Shown one piece after another: positions 27,460 to 38,242 of a DNA stretch of 64,000 nt. The stretch lies in assembly GCF_001742225.1 (NCBI RefSeq), contig NZ_CP017075.1, positions 3,564,001-3,628,000 on the forward strand, read 5' to 3'. This stretch comes from Novosphingobium resinovorum (lineage in GTDB: Bacteria > Pseudomonadota > Alphaproteobacteria > Sphingomonadales > Sphingomonadaceae). Made by a program: the position numbers and the translations under genes. The notes beneath the pieces were generated by a model. The model was not told where the DNA came from, searched no databases, and saw only the letters and a list, made by a program, of their open reading frames with translations. The stretch's first letter is position 1. Each line of letters begins with the position of its first letter.

Positions 27460-28611
27460 ATGAGGATCGTGGACGTCTGCGCCTTCTACACGCCCAAGGG
27501 CGGCGGCGTGCGCACTTATGTGGAGCAGAAGCTGCGCGTCGGCGCGGCGCTGGGCCACGAGATCATCATCCTCGCACCGGGGGACGAGGACGCGGTGATC
27601 GAGTGCGGCCCCAATGCCCGCATCATCACCCTGAAGAACCCGCGCTTCCCGCTCGACCGCAAGTACTGGTACTTCGCCTCGGCGCCACAGCTTCACGCCG
27701 CGCTCGACGAACTGCAGCCGGACTTCGTCGAGGCCGCCTCACCCTGGCGCAGCGCGCGTCTCGTCGCCGACTGGGCGGGCGATGCGCCGCGCAGCATGAT
27801 CATGCATGCCGATCCGCTTTCCGCCTATGCCTACCGCTGGTTCGGACAGGTGTTTGCGCGGCGAACGATCGACTGGCAGTTTTCGGTCTATTGGGACCAC
27901 TTGCGCCGCCACAGCCGCAGCTTCGACCATGTCGTCTGCGCCAATTCCAGCCTGACGCGGCGGCTGGCGGACGGGGGCGTCGCCAATACGGTGACGGTGC
28001 CGATGGGCGTGCAGCCCGGCCGCTTCTCCCCGCAGAACCGCGATCCGGCCCTGCGCGCGCAGTTGCTGGCCGCCTGCGACCTGCCCGAAGACGCGCGCCT
28101 GCTGCTGGGCGTCGGCCGACTGGCGGCGGAAAAGCGCTGGCCCCTGGTGCTGGACGCGGTGGCCTCGGTCTCGCGCGACCGGCCGGTCGGCTTCGTGCTG
28201 TTCGGCGAGGGGCGCGAGCAGCGCACCGTGCTCAAACACATAGCCGGCAATCCGCACGTCCGCCTCTTTGAACCCGAGCGCAATCCGGACACTTTCGCAC
28301 GGGTCATCGCCAGCGCCGACGCGCTCGTCCACGGCAGCGAGGCGGAGACTTTCTGCATGGTCGCCGCCGAAGCCCGCGCCAGCGGCGTGCCGATCGTGGT
28401 CCCGGACGAGGGCGGCGCGGTCGATCATGCCGCGAACGGCGGCGGCCTCACGTACACCGCCTGTGACCCGGCTGCAGCGGCGCGCGCCATCGTCGAGGTG
28501 CTGTTCGAGCGCGAGCATTACCCGCAAGCCGCCCGCACCAGCGACGATCACTTCGCCGACCTCTTCGCCCTCTACGAGACGAGCGTGCGGCGCGAGCGGC
28601 GCGCAGCCTGA
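27460..28611 (+). CDS. Second family 4 glycosyltransferase
   Basis: 383-residue GT-B enzyme. ATG 27460 follows AAGGGG eight bases upstream and gives the typical beginning MRIVDVCAFYTPKGGGVRTY. The donor domain shows LLGVGRLAAEKRWPLVLDAV, VLFGEGREQRTVLKH and the EX7E motif ETFCMVAAEARASGVPIV. It closes the four-gene operon, 11 bases after the DUF2141 gene. The presence of two glycosyltransferases suggests two successive sugar additions, as in the two-step phosphate-starvation glycosphingolipids of Caulobacter; that link is inference. Confidence 0.88.
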   Translation: MRIVDVCAFYTPKGGGVRTYVEQKLRVGAALGHEIIILAPGDEDAVIECGPNARIITLKNPRFPLDRKYWYFASAPQLHAALDELQPDFVEAASPWRSARLVADWAGDAPRSMIMHADPLSAYAYRWFGQVFARRTIDWQFSVYWDHLRRHSRSFDHVVCANSSLTRRLADGGVANTVTVPMGVQPGRFSPQNRDPALRAQLLAACDLPEDARLLLGVGRLAAEKRWPLVLDAVASVSRDRPVGFVLFGEGREQRTVLKHIAGNPHVRLFEPERNPDTFARVIASADALVHGSEAETFCMVAAEARASGVPIVVPDEGGAVDHAANGGGLTYTACDPAAAARAIVEVLFEREHYPQAARTSDDHFADLFALYETSVRRERRAA

Positions 28612-28655
28612 GAGGGAAGGTTACTGCCCGTCACAGCCCTTTACGATGAGGGTGA

Positions 28656-28919
28656 TCAGTTCACCCGGCGACGATGCTTGCCGCCGTAAGTCTTGCCACA
28701 GTAATCGTCGAGTTCGCGCATCTCGGTCGCGGCGGCGGCGGCCATCGCGGCGGTGCAGGGCAGGTTCTTTTCGCCGGTAGCGATTCGCGCCTCGACCCGG
28801 TCGCGCAGTTCCTCGATGTCGGCACGCGACAGTACGTTCTTTTCACGCAGATAGCAGATCAGGCTTTGCAGCAGGATCATGGCCTTTTCACCTGAATCGA
28901 CTTCACTGTTCTCGATCAT
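28656..28919 (-). CDS. Small hypothetical protein (87 aa)
   Basis: ATG at 28919 begins MIENSEVDSGEKAMILLQSL and has GGGA six bases upstream; an earlier start at 28979 lacks support. The product is helical (YLREKNVLSRADIEELRDRV, TAAMAAAAATEMRELDDYCG) with a basic end KHRRRVN. It converges on the glycosyltransferase operon. No family was recognised. Confidence 0.6.
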   Translation of the reverse strand: MIENSEVDSGEKAMILLQSLICYLREKNVLSRADIEELRDRVEARIATGEKNLPCTAAMAAAAATEMRELDDYCGKTYGGKHRRRVN

Positions 28920-29062
28920 CACATCCCGTCCTCTCAAGCGGCCGTTCGGCCGACATTGAAGACAGGATGATACAACCACGAAACAATGTCCAGCGCATCA
29001 AAAGAGCAGTATTCTGCTGTCGCAAACGATTGTGCGCCGCAATATTCGCAAAGGCCGGCGGA

Positions 29063-29677
29063 TCAGTCTTCCAGCGCGGCAACCTCCTGCCTGAGCAGTG
29101 CGGAAAGGCGGGCATGCAGCGTCTCGTGATCGCTGTCGGGCGAGAGTTCGCGCAGCGCAACCATGCCCCACGACATGGCGATTATGAAGTCCGCCACGGT
29201 AGCATGGCGCTGCGCCGTCGCAGCAGGTGCCAGCGACCCCAGTGCTGCGCCAAGACTGTCGCGAAGCCGCATGTCGACCTTGGTGTGCATCTGGTTGATC
29301 GCCGGGTTGCGGCCTGCTTCGGCAAGCAGTTCGCACATGAGCCTGCGGTCGTCGCAGTCCGGCTCCTCGAACCCGACGCGCTCGATCCATGCGAGAATGG
29401 CATCGCGATCATTGGCTGCAACGGCGGCGCTCAGCGTCTCTTCATCGAGCCAAGCCGTAATCTCCGTTTCGCAGATGGCGGCGATGATCGCCTCCTTGTT
29501 CGCGAAGTCGCGGTAGATTTGCCCTACGGCGATGCCCGAGGCGGCCGCGATCTGCGCCATTCCGGTCTGATGGAACCCTTGGTCGACAAAAAGGTTACGC
29601 GCGGTGTCGAGAAGGTGTTTTCGACGTGCGGCCGACTTGGCGGCTCGGGGGCGATCCAGTGCAGTCTCGTTGGTCAT
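29063..29677 (-). CDS. TetR/AcrR-family repressor of the adjacent RND pump
   Basis: 204-residue repressor. ATG 29677 follows AGGGAA and starts MTNETALDRPRAAKSAARRK. The helix-turn-helix is LLDTARNLFVDQGFHQTGMA plus AAASGIAVGQIYRDFANKEA. The C-terminal ligand domain (ICETEITAWLDEE..., RRLMCELLAEAGRNPAIN) is as in AcrR-like proteins. It is divergent from the acrAB-type operon with a perfect palindrome between them, so it very likely represses the pump until a toxic compound binds. Confidence 0.92.
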   Translation of the reverse strand: MTNETALDRPRAAKSAARRKHLLDTARNLFVDQGFHQTGMAQIAAASGIAVGQIYRDFANKEAIIAAICETEITAWLDEETLSAAVAANDRDAILAWIERVGFEEPDCDDRRLMCELLAEAGRNPAINQMHTKVDMRLRDSLGAALGSLAPAATAQRHATVADFIIAMSWGMVALRELSPDSDHETLHARLSALLRQEVAALED

Positions 29678-29731
29678 TTCCCTGTCCGGCTTGCTTTTTA
29701 TGCTGCGACGCAATACCAGTCGCGCGAATCA

Positions 29732-29749
29732 TGAGTGAACGCTCACTCA
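29732..29749. promoter_or_regulatory. TetR-type operator (18-bp perfect palindrome)
   Basis: TGAGTGA, four bases, TCACTCA: an exact dyad 30 bases before the acrA-like start and 55 bases before the tetR start. This spacing and form are typical of operators for TetR repressors of RND pumps. It should overlap both promoters. Confidence 0.75.
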
Positions 29750-29778
29750 CGCTTTAACCCTCTTGGCGGATTAACTCC

Positions 29779-30951
29779 ATGAAAAAGATCGCTCCGGCCC
29801 TAGTGCTGATTCTCTCCGCCTGTGGGGGAGGACAGGAGCAGCCTCCGGCAGGACCGCCCGAGGTCGGCGTGGTTACCGTGCGCGAGCAGTCCGTCACGCT
29901 CAGCAATGAACTGCCGGCGCGTACCAGCGCTTACGAAAGTTCGGATGTGCGCCCGCAGGTCAATGGCCTGATTGTCGCGCGGCTGTTCACCGAGGGGGAC
30001 CAGGTGAGGGGCGGTCAGCCGCTCTATCGCATCGACGGTGCGCCCTATGAAGCGGCAGCGGCGAATGCGCGTGCGGCGCTGGCCCGCTCGCGCGCAGCGA
30101 TCGCATCGAGCGAGGCGCTAGCCCGCCGCTATGGTGAACTGGTCAAGATCAACGCGATCTCGCGGCAGGACTACGAGAACGCGGTGACCACCGCGCAGCA
30201 GGCGCGCGCGGACGTTTCGGCGCAGCAGGCGCTTTTGCGGTCCGCCGAGATCGACCTTGCGCGCACGACCATCCGTGCGCCGATTTCCGGCCGGATCGGT
30301 CGCTCGACTTACACCACAGGTGCGCTTGTCTCGGCCTCGCAGACCGATGCGCTGACCACGATCCAGCGGCTCGATCCGATCTTCGTCGACATCCAGCAGT
30401 CCAGCGCCGACGTCCTGCGCCTGCGTCAGCAGCTTCTCGCCGGAGACCTGACGAGCGCCAGCGGCAATGTCGCGGTGAAGCTGAAGCTGGAAGACGGCAG
30501 CACCTACCCGCAGGAAGGCGTGCTCAAGTTCACCGACGTGACCGTCGATCCGACGACCGGCAGCCAGATCATCCGCGCGCAGTTCCCCAACCCCAAGGGC
30601 CTGCTGCTCCCCGGTATGTACGTGCGGGCCGAGTTCGCGCAGGCGACCAAGGCGAATGGCCTGCTGGTCCCACAAGTCGCCGTGTCGCGTGACGAGAAGG
30701 GCAATCCCACCGTCCTCGTCGTCGGTGCACAGAACAAGCTGGAGATGCGCCCGATCACCGCCCCGCGTACCGTCGGCGACAACTGGCTGGTCACTTCCGG
30801 TCTCAAGGCGGGTGACAAGGTCGTCGTCGACGGCGCGCAGATGCTGCGTCCGGGCGTGCCGGTGAAGCCGGTCGCACCCCAAGGGCAGGCCCAGCAGGGC
30901 GGCAAGCCCGCTGGTGGGCAGCCCGCCGCTCCTGCCAACAAGGGGCAGTAA
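29779..30951 (+). CDS. acrA: AcrA-type periplasmic adaptor lipoprotein
   Basis: 390-residue membrane fusion protein. The lipobox ILSAC gives Cys15. The lipoyl halves (VRPQVNGLIVARLFTEGDQV and TTIRAPISGRIGRSTYTTGA) flank an alpha-hairpin (AAANARAALARSRAAIASSE). Barrel segments with LLLPGMYVRAEF follow, and a Pro/Gln/Gly-rich tail ends the protein. First gene of the acrAB-oprM-type operon, 6 bases before the pump gene. It links the inner membrane pump with the outer membrane channel. Confidence 0.92.
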   Translation: MKKIAPALVLILSACGGGQEQPPAGPPEVGVVTVREQSVTLSNELPARTSAYESSDVRPQVNGLIVARLFTEGDQVRGGQPLYRIDGAPYEAAAANARAALARSRAAIASSEALARRYGELVKINAISRQDYENAVTTAQQARADVSAQQALLRSAEIDLARTTIRAPISGRIGRSTYTTGALVSASQTDALTTIQRLDPIFVDIQQSSADVLRLRQQLLAGDLTSASGNVAVKLKLEDGSTYPQEGVLKFTDVTVDPTTGSQIIRAQFPNPKGLLLPGMYVRAEFAQATKANGLLVPQVAVSRDEKGNPTVLVVGAQNKLEMRPITAPRTVGDNWLVTSGLKAGDKVVVDGAQMLRPGVPVKPVAPQGQAQQGGKPAGGQPAAPANKGQ

Positions 30952-30957
30952 GCCGCC

Positions 30958-33900
30958 ATGTCACGCTATTTCATCGACAGGCCCATCTTCGCATGGGTCA
31001 TCGCCATCGTTCTGATGATGGCGGGCATCATCGCCATCCGCAGCCTGCCCGTGGCCCAGTTCCCCGAGATCGCACCGCCCACGGTCTCGATCTCCGCGAC
31101 TTATCCCGGCGCCGATGCGGAAACGCTCGAGCGTACGACGACGCAGATCATCGAGCAGCAGCTCAAGGGCATCGACAACCTGCGCTACTTCTCGGCCGCG
31201 TCCTCCTCGGCGGGCACGGTGACGATCACCCTGACCTTCGAGCAGGGCACCGATCCCGACATCGCGCAGGTGCAGGTCCAGAACAAGCTGCAGGCCGCCA
31301 CGCCGCTGCTGCCGCAGGAAGTGCAGCGCCAGGGCGTGCAGGTGCAGAAGTCGGCAGCGAGCTTCCTGCTCGTCACCGCCATCTATTCCGAGGACGGCAG
31401 CCACTCAGCCACCGACCTTGCCGACTACCTCGTCAGCCAGGTGCAGGACCCGGTCAGCCGCATCAACGGCGTGGGTGAACTGCAGATCTTCGGCACCCAG
31501 TACGCCATGCGCATCTGGGTCGATCCGCTCAAGCTGCGCAGCTACGACCTGACCATCGCCGATGTCACCACCGCGATCTCCGCCCAGAATGCGCAAGTTT
31601 CGGCGGGTCAGATCGGCGCTCTGCCGGCGCCCAAGGAGCAGATGCTCAACGCTACCGTCTCGGTTCAGTCGCGCCTGCAGACGCCCGAGGAATTCGGCAA
31701 CATCCGCCTGCGCTCGACCCAGGGCGGCGCGACCGTGCGCCTGCGCGACGTCGCCCGCGTCGAACTCGGCGCGGAGCTTTACGGTTTCGATACCCAGTTC
31801 AATGGCAAGCCCGCATCGGGCTTCGGCGTTCGCCTCGCCTCCGGCGCCAACGCGCTTGATACCGTCGATGCGGTCAAGGCCGAAGTGCAGAAGATCGCCA
31901 AGAACTTCCCGTCGGATGTGAAGGTGGCCTTCCCCTACGACTCGACGCCGTTCGTGCGGCTGTCGATCGAGCAGGTGGTGCACACCCTCGTCGAGGCGGT
32001 GGTGCTAGTGTTCCTCGTCATGTTCCTGTTCCTGCAGAACTGGCGCGCGACGCTGATCCCGACGATCGCGGTGCCGGTGGTGCTGCTCGGCACCTTCGGC
32101 GTGATGTCGGTGCTCGGCTACTCGATCAACACCTTGACCCTCTTCGGCATGGTGCTCGCCATCGGTCTGCTGGTCGATGACGCTATCGTCGTCGTCGAGA
32201 ATGTCGAGCGACTGATCCAGGAAGAGCATCTTTCCCCCAAGCAGGCGGCGCGCAAGTCGATGGACGAGATCAGCGGCGCGCTGGTCGGCATCGGCATGGT
32301 GCTGTCGGCGGTGTTCCTGCCGATGGCGTTCTTCGGCGGATCGACCGGCGTGATCTATCGCCAGTTCTCGATCACCATCGTCTCGTCGATGGCGCTCTCG
32401 GTCATGGTCGCGTTGATCCTGACGCCGGCGCTTTGCGCCACCATCCTCAAGCCGCACCGGAACGACGAGCATCAGGGCAAGGGGCTGCTGGCGCGCTTCT
32501 TCCGCTGGTTCAACGACAAGTTCGACCGCGGCACCGAGAAGTACCGGGGCGGCGTACGTCGCACCGCCAATGGCTGGAAGCGCTCTGGCCTCGTCTACCT
32601 GCTGATCGTGGGCTGCATGGTGTTCCTGTTCACGCGCCTGCCCGGCGGCTTCCTGCCGGACGAGGACCAGGGCGTGGTCATCGCGCTCGTCCAGGGGCCT
32701 TCGGGCGGAACCCTGCCACGCACGCAGAAGGGCCTCGACCTCGTCAACAAGCACTTCCTCGAGGATGAGAAGGCGAACGTCGTATCGGTGTTCACGATCA
32801 ACGGTTTCTCCTTCTCCGGTCAGGGCCAGAATGCAGGCATGGCCTTCGTGATGCTGCGTGACTGGAAGGATAGAGGCGGGGCGGAGAACCGCGCACCGGC
32901 GATCGTCGGGCGCGCGATGGGGGCTTTCTCCAAGTACCGTGACGCGATGATCTTCGCGCTGACCCCGCCTGCGGTGCAGGAACTGGGCAACGCCACCGGC
33001 TTCGACATGTGGCTGGTCGACGAGACCAACATGGGTCACGACAAGCTGCTGGCAGCGCGCAACCAGCTGCTCGGCATGGCGTCGCAGGACAAGCGCGTGG
33101 CGCAGGTCCGTCCGGTCAGCCTCGACGATGCGGCGCAGCTCGACGTCAAGATCGATCAGGACAAGGCAGCTGCGCTTGGCCTTGACCTTGCCGCGATCAA
33201 TTCCGAGATCGGCACCGCCTGGGGTGGTTCCTACGTCAACGACTTCCTCGACCGTGGCCGTACCAAGCGCGTCTATATCCAGGCGGACCAGCAGTATCGC
33301 TCTTCGCCGGAGGCTCTTTCGAACCTCTACGTACGAGGCACCAGCGGCCAGATGGCGCCGTTCAGTGCTTTCTCCGAGCTGTCGTGGAAGAAGGCGCCGG
33401 TGATTCTCACGCGCTATAACGGCCGTCCCGCCATGCAGCTTCAGGGCGCGCCGGGCCAGGGCCTGAGCACCGGCGGCGCGATGCAGGCGATCGAGGAGAT
33501 GCAGCAGAAGCTGCCCGCAGGCACCGGCATCGAATGGACCGGCCTGTCCTACGAGGAGCGCCTTTCGGGCGGTCAGGCGCCGATGCTCTATGCATTGTCG
33601 CTGGCGATCGTATTCCTTTGCCTCGCGGCTCTGTACGAGAGCTGGTCGGTGCCGATCGCGGTCATGCTGGTGGTGCCGCTGGGCGTCGTCGGCGCGCTGT
33701 TCGCCGCCTGGCTTACGGGGCTCGGCAACGACATCTACCTGCAGGTCGGCCTGATCACCACGATCGGCGTCTCGGCCAAGAACGCGATCCTCATCGTCGA
33801 GTTCGCGGAGGAGCGTGTACAGTCCGGCATGAACGCCTTCGACGCGGCGATGGAAGCGGCAAGGCTGCGTCTTCGCCCGATCCTGATGACCTCGCTGGCC

Positions 33901-34146
33901 TTCGTCTTCGGCGTGCTGCCGCTGGCAGTCTCGACCGGCGCGGGCGCGGGCGGCCAGAATGCCATCGGCCGCGCGGTGGTGGGCGGCATGCTCTCCGCCA
34001 CGATCTTCGCGATCTTCTTCGTGCCGATGTTCTTCGTGGTCGTCGCCCGCCTGTTCAAGCACGGGCAGACCGACCGCAAGCCGACGAACACCGACGATGA
34101 GCCTCACGCTGACGGCGCCCACGGCGCGGCACCGCAGGAAAGCTGA
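30958..34146 (+). CDS. acrB: AcrB-type multidrug RND pump (HAE-1)
   Basis: 1062-residue proton-driven exporter of hydrophobic and amphiphilic drugs, dyes and detergents. The start [20 protein letters not shown] is typical. The proton-relay residues Asp407 and Asp408 ([17 protein letters not shown]) and Lys941 ([15 protein letters not shown]) are present. Loop motif [23 protein letters not shown] and [11 protein letters not shown] are intact. GCCGCC precedes ATG 30958; the gene stops two bases before the channel gene. It is regulated with its neighbours by the TetR protein. Confidence 0.95.
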   Translation: MSRYFIDRPIFAWVIAIVLMMAGIIAIRSLPVAQFPEIAPPTVSISATYPGADAETLERTTTQIIEQQLKGIDNLRYFSAASSSAGTVTITLTFEQGTDPDIAQVQVQNKLQAATPLLPQEVQRQGVQVQKSAASFLLVTAIYSEDGSHSATDLADYLVSQVQDPVSRINGVGELQIFGTQYAMRIWVDPLKLRSYDLTIADVTTAISAQNAQVSAGQIGALPAPKEQMLNATVSVQSRLQTPEEFGNIRLRSTQGGATVRLRDVARVELGAELYGFDTQFNGKPASGFGVRLASGANALDTVDAVKAEVQKIAKNFPSDVKVAFPYDSTPFVRLSIEQVVHTLVEAVVLVFLVMFLFLQNWRATLIPTIAVPVVLLGTFGVMSVLGYSINTLTLFGMVLAIGLLVDDAIVVVENVERLIQEEHLSPKQAARKSMDEISGALVGIGMVLSAVFLPMAFFGGSTGVIYRQFSITIVSSMALSVMVALILTPALCATILKPHRNDEHQGKGLLARFFRWFNDKFDRGTEKYRGGVRRTANGWKRSGLVYLLIVGCMVFLFTRLPGGFLPDEDQGVVIALVQGPSGGTLPRTQKGLDLVNKHFLEDEKANVVSVFTINGFSFSGQGQNAGMAFVMLRDWKDRGGAENRAPAIVGRAMGAFSKYRDAMIFALTPPAVQELGNATGFDMWLVDETNMGHDKLLAARNQLLGMASQDKRVAQVRPVSLDDAAQLDVKIDQDKAAALGLDLAAINSEIGTAWGGSYVNDFLDRGRTKRVYIQADQQYRSSPEALSNLYVRGTSGQMAPFSAFSELSWKKAPVILTRYNGRPAMQLQGAPGQGLSTGGAMQAIEEMQQKLPAGTGIEWTGLSYEERLSGGQAPMLYALSLAIVFLCLAALYESWSVPIAVMLVVPLGVVGALFAAWLTGLGNDIYLQVGLITTIGVSAKNAILIVEFAEERVQSGMNAFDAAMEAARLRLRPILMTSLAFVFGVLPLAVSTGAGAGGQNAIGRAVVGGMLSATIFAIFFVPMFFVVVARLFKHGQTDRKPTNTDDEPHADGAHGAAPQES

Positions 34147-34148
34147 AC

Positions 34149-35600
34149 ATGAAAAAGTCGATCCTCATCCTGCTCGCCGGCACCACGCTGCTCGCCGGGT
34201 GCAACCTTGCTCCCAAGTACGAGCGACCGGCGGGCGCCGTCCCGGTGGCGCTGCCGCAAGGCGGCGTCTATCCGGCCGCCCCGACCGATGCGCAGGACGT
34301 ATCGCGCATCGGCTGGCGGGACTTCTTCCTCGACGACAGGCTGCGGCAGGTCATCGAGGCGGGCCTTGCCAACAACCGAGATCTGCGGATCGCGGCGGGC
34401 AACGTCCAGCAGGCGCGGGCGCAGTACCGCGTCCAGCGCGCCGACCGGTTGCCCACGGTCAATGCCACCGGCACCGCGACTTACACCAACAACCTGATGG
34501 GCGCGGGCGCGGCCGGTGGTACGGGTGGCAGCTCGGACATCGAGATCTATCAGGCGACCGTGGGTCTTTCGGCTTTCGAACTCGACCTGTTCGGCCGTGT
34601 CCGCAACTTGTCGCGCGCCGCGCAGGAGCAATACTTCGCCAGCGAGGAAGCCCAGCGTTCGACACGCATCAGCCTCATCGCCGAGATCGCCAATGCCTGG
34701 CTGACGATGGCCTCGGACAGCGAACAGCTGCGCCTCTCGCGCGAGACGGCGAAGGCGTTCGAGAAGACGCTGGACCTCACCCGCGCGCAGTTCCGCATCG
34801 GCACCGGCTCGGAACTGGAAGTGCGGCAGGCGGAGACCAGCTACCAGAGTGCCGTCAACGACATCGCCGCGCTGGAAACCAGCGTGGCGCGGGATCAGAA
34901 CGCGCTCAACCTGCTGGTCGGCACCACCGTCGCGGCGGAACAGCTCCCCACCGGCTTCGGCACCGAGCCGATGACCCGTGACGCACTGCCGGGTGACGTG
35001 TCCTCCGAAGTCCTGCTGCGCCGCCCCGACGTGCTGCAGGCCGAACACCAGTTGATCGCGGAGAACGCCAACATCGGCGCGGCCCGTGCGGCGTTCTTCC
35101 CGACGATCTCGCTGACCGGCACGCTCGGCACGCTGAGCACGGCGCTCGGCGGTCTGTTCAAGGACGGCAGCTACACTTACACCGGCTCGCCCAGCGCCTC
35201 GCTGCCGCTGTTCGACTTCGGCCGCCGTTCGGGCAATCTCGAATACGCCAAGGCGTCGCAGAAGGTGGCCGTCGCGACTTACGAGAAGGCGGTCCAGACC
35301 GCGTTCAAGGAAGTCTCCGACGCGCTTGCCCAGCGCGGCCGCATTGGCGACCAGATCCGTGCGCAGACCACGCGCGCCGAAGCTGCGGGCGTGGCGGCAA
35401 AGCTGTCCGACGCGCGGTTCCGTTCGGGCGTGGACTCGTTCCTGACCACGCTCGACGCGCAGCGCACCGCCTACGGGGCCGAGCAGGCGCTGGTCACCAC
35501 GCGGCTGACGCAGGCCAGCAATCTGGTGGAGCTATATCGCTCGCTGGGCGGCGGCCTGGAGGAAACCACCCCGGTCGGCGGCGAACAGCCCGCCCGTTAA
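34149..35600 (+). CDS. NodT/OprM-type outer membrane channel lipoprotein
   Basis: 483-residue outer membrane factor completing the tripartite pump. The lipobox is LLAGC. TolC-type repeats are seen: RQVIEAGLANNRDLRIAAGN, ALETSVARDQNALNLLVG, LRRPDVLQAEHQLIAENANI and ASLPLFDFGRRSGNLEYAKA. ATG 34149 starts right after the pump stop, with GAAAGC as a weak ribosome-binding site, so coupling is likely. Confidence 0.92.
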   Translation: MKKSILILLAGTTLLAGCNLAPKYERPAGAVPVALPQGGVYPAAPTDAQDVSRIGWRDFFLDDRLRQVIEAGLANNRDLRIAAGNVQQARAQYRVQRADRLPTVNATGTATYTNNLMGAGAAGGTGGSSDIEIYQATVGLSAFELDLFGRVRNLSRAAQEQYFASEEAQRSTRISLIAEIANAWLTMASDSEQLRLSRETAKAFEKTLDLTRAQFRIGTGSELEVRQAETSYQSAVNDIAALETSVARDQNALNLLVGTTVAAEQLPTGFGTEPMTRDALPGDVSSEVLLRRPDVLQAEHQLIAENANIGAARAAFFPTISLTGTLGTLSTALGGLFKDGSYTYTGSPSASLPLFDFGRRSGNLEYAKASQKVAVATYEKAVQTAFKEVSDALAQRGRIGDQIRAQTTRAEAAGVAAKLSDARFRSGVDSFLTTLDAQRTAYGAEQALVTTRLTQASNLVELYRSLGGGLEETTPVGGEQPAR

Positions 35601-35630
35601 CCCCTTGGTCCCGGTGAGAGCCGGGATCGC

Positions 35631-35679
35631 GGACGGTCCTTGCGCACCACCCCACCGAGCCGGTGTGCGAGGGCCGTCC
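35631..35679 (+). terminator. Long hairpin after pump operon
   Basis: Bases 35631-35648 and 35662-35679 pair over 18 positions (15 strict matches) around a 13-base loop, 31 bases after the channel stop. No T run follows. It may slow transcription or stabilise the operon mRNA. Confidence 0.45.
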
Positions 35680-35835
35680 GTGCCCGCTGGGCATGACGAA
35701 GTGTGTCGATCGTCCCGATTTTGCGCCTTAGGCACTCGACAGGCGCGCCCGAACCGTGTTGTGGGAGCAGCGAATCCTATCGCCTCGACGATGGGATCGC
35801 ACGCTGACTTTGGCCACTGACCACGGGACGAACAC

Positions 35836-38100
35836 ATGGACGAGACGCTGCGCCGCGCCGCACTTGATTACCACCGCCTGCCTCGGCCCGGCAAGCTGAC
35901 CATCGAACCGACCAAGCGCATGGTGAACCAGCGCGACCTTGCGCTGGCCTATTCGCCCGGCGTCGCCGTGCCCTGCATGGAAATCGCCGAAGATCCCGCC
36001 AAGGCGCTGGACTATACCGCGCGCGGCAACCTCGTCGCGGTGATCTCGAACGGCACCGCCGTGCTCGGCCTTGGCGCGATCGGCGCGCTGGCCTCGAAGC
36101 CGGTGATGGAAGGCAAGGCCGTCCTGTTCAAGAAGTTCGCCGACATCGACGTGTTCGACATCGAGGTCGACACCACCGACGCCGACAAGTTCATCGAGGC
36201 GGTGGCGCTGCTGGAGCCGACCTTCGGCGGCATCAACCTCGAAGACATCAAGGCGCCCGAGTGCTTCTACATCGAGGCCGAGCTGAAGAAGCGCATGAAC
36301 ATCCCGGTGTTCCATGACGACCAGCACGGCACCGCGATCGTCGTCGCCGCCGCCGTGCGCAATGCGCTGGTGCTGCAGGGCCGCACGCTGGCCGATGCCA
36401 AGCTCGTCACCTCGGGCGCGGGCGCGGCGGCGCTGGCCTGCGTCGATCTGCTCGTCTCGATGGGCCTGCCGATCGAGAACGTGACGCTGACCGACAAGGA
36501 CGGCGTGATCCATTCCGGCCGCGAGGGCATGTTGCCCAACATGGCGCGCTATGCCCGCGATACCAACGCGCGTTCGCTGCCCGACGTGTTGCCGGGCGCC
36601 ACCGTGTTCCTCGGCCTCTCGGCGCCGGGCGTGCTCAAGCCGGAGTGGCTGCCGCTCTTGGGCGACAAGCCGCTGATCTTCGCGCTCGCCAACCCCGAGC
36701 CGGAAATCCGCCCCGAGGCCGCCCGCGAAGTGCGCCCCGATGCGATCATCGCCACGGGCCGTTCGGACTATCCGAACCAGGTCAACAACGTCCTGTGCTT
36801 CCCCTACATCTTCCGCGGCGCGCTGGACGCAGGCGCGACGCAGATCAACGAGGCGATGAAGGCCGCCGCCGCCGAGGCCATCGCCGGTCTGGCGCGCATG
36901 CCCGCGCATGACAGCGTTGCGCAGGCATACGGCGGCCGCAAGCTGGTGTTCGGCCCCGAGTACATCATCCCCACCCCGTTCGACCCGCGCCTGATCGTCG
37001 AGATCGCCGGCGCCGTCGCCAAGGCGGCGATGGATTCGGGCGTCGCGACCAAGACGCTCGACATCGCCGAGTACAAGCGGTCGCTGGCGAACATGAACAC
37101 CCGCTCGGGCCAGCTCATGCTGCCGGTCTACCAGGCCGCGCGCGGGGCGATGAAGCGCGTGGCTTATGGCGAGGGCGAGGACGAACGCGTGCTGCGCGCG
37201 GTGCAGGATGCGCTCGACGAAGGCATGGTGCGCCCGACGCTGGTGGGCCGCCGCCGGATTCTGGAGCAGAAGCTGCCCGAACTCGGCCTGTCGTTCCGCC
37301 TTGGCGAGCACGTCGATCTCGTCGATCCCGAGACCGACCACGAACTGATGGGCGAACTGGTCGCGGCCTATGGCGCCATCGCCAGCCGCAAGGGCGTGCC
37401 GACCGCCGAAGTGCTGCGCCACACCTACCGCCGCCCGACCGTCACCGCCGCGATGCTGCTGCGCACCGGCAAGGTCGATGCGGCGCTGGTCGGCGGCAAC
37501 TCGGAGTACTGGGGCCAGATCGAGCACGTGTTGCGCATCATCGACCGCGCGCCCGACGTGAAGCGCGTCTATGCGCTGTCGGGCCTGATCCTCGATGCGG
37601 GCGTGCTGTTCCTGACCGACACCCACATGGTGCCCGATCCGACGCCTGAGCAGATCGCCGAGATGACGGTGCTGGCGGCGGATGCGGTGCGCCGCTTCGG
37701 CCTCGACCCGAAGGTGGCGCTGCTGTCGCACTCGAACTTCGGTTCTTCGAACAGCCCCAGCGCCCGCAAGATGCGCTCGGCGGCGCAGCTGGTGCGCAAG
37801 GTCGCGCCGGAACTGCGCGTGGACGGCGAAATGCACGCCGACGCCGCGCTCAGCCAGGCGCTGCGCGAGAAGCTGGTGCCGGATTCGGGCTTCGAGGGCG
37901 CGGCGAACCTGCTGGTCATGCCGAACCTCGATGCGGCGAACATCACGCTGACCGCGCTTTCGGCCTCGTCCAGCTCGCCGACGGTCGGCCCGATGCTGCT
38001 GGGCCTGTCGCAGCCGATCCACGTGCTGACGCCGGGGGTCACCGCGCGCGGCATCCTGAACCTGACCAGCATCGCGGTCTGCGCCGCCGACGGGCATTGA
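35836..38100 (+). CDS. maeB: NADP-dependent malic enzyme with phosphotransacetylase-like domain
   Basis: 754-residue MaeB-type enzyme that decarboxylates malate to pyruvate with NADPH formation. The N-terminal malic enzyme part carries [55 protein letters not shown] (metal site) and [14 protein letters not shown] (nucleotide site). The C-terminal PTA-like domain (from about 430) has [16 protein letters not shown] and [16 protein letters not shown]; it is regulatory and not catalytic in known MaeB. The gene stands alone. It can feed NADPH to reductases such as the aldo-keto reductase nearby, but no link is shown. Confidence 0.95.
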   Translation: MDETLRRAALDYHRLPRPGKLTIEPTKRMVNQRDLALAYSPGVAVPCMEIAEDPAKALDYTARGNLVAVISNGTAVLGLGAIGALASKPVMEGKAVLFKKFADIDVFDIEVDTTDADKFIEAVALLEPTFGGINLEDIKAPECFYIEAELKKRMNIPVFHDDQHGTAIVVAAAVRNALVLQGRTLADAKLVTSGAGAAALACVDLLVSMGLPIENVTLTDKDGVIHSGREGMLPNMARYARDTNARSLPDVLPGATVFLGLSAPGVLKPEWLPLLGDKPLIFALANPEPEIRPEAAREVRPDAIIATGRSDYPNQVNNVLCFPYIFRGALDAGATQINEAMKAAAAEAIAGLARMPAHDSVAQAYGGRKLVFGPEYIIPTPFDPRLIVEIAGAVAKAAMDSGVATKTLDIAEYKRSLANMNTRSGQLMLPVYQAARGAMKRVAYGEGEDERVLRAVQDALDEGMVRPTLVGRRRILEQKLPELGLSFRLGEHVDLVDPETDHELMGELVAAYGAIASRKGVPTAEVLRHTYRRPTVTAAMLLRTGKVDAALVGGNSEYWGQIEHVLRIIDRAPDVKRVYALSGLILDAGVLFLTDTHMVPDPTPEQIAEMTVLAADAVRRFGLDPKVALLSHSNFGSSNSPSARKMRSAAQLVRKVAPELRVDGEMHADAALSQALREKLVPDSGFEGAANLLVMPNLDAANITLTALSASSSSPTVGPMLLGLSQPIHVLTPGVTARGILNLTSIAVCAADGH

Positions 38101-38109
38101 GTTGAGCCA

Positions 38110-38235
38110 AATCCTCCCCGTCGCACAGCGATGGGGAGGGGGACCGCCTGCGTAGCAGGTGGTGGAGGGGGTGGACTGCCCCCTCCGTCAGCCCTTGGGG
38201 CTGCCACCTCCCCATTGCTTCGCAACAGGGAGGAT
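38110..38235. repeat. Palindromic intergenic repeat, family A copy 1
   Basis: Begins ATCCTCCCCG and ends GGGAGGAT, with internal GGTGGTGGAGGGGG and CCCCTCCGTCAGCCC blocks. Two related copies lie at 54126-54286 and 55595-55715. The element fills the gap between the maeB and smoC-like gene ends, so it may act as a terminator for both. Confidence 0.8.
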
Positions 38236-38242
38236 ACGCATC

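Noticed and set aside
35728..38097. 789-codon open frame antisense to maeB
   Set aside because: Shadow frame; maeB is unmistakable on the other strand.
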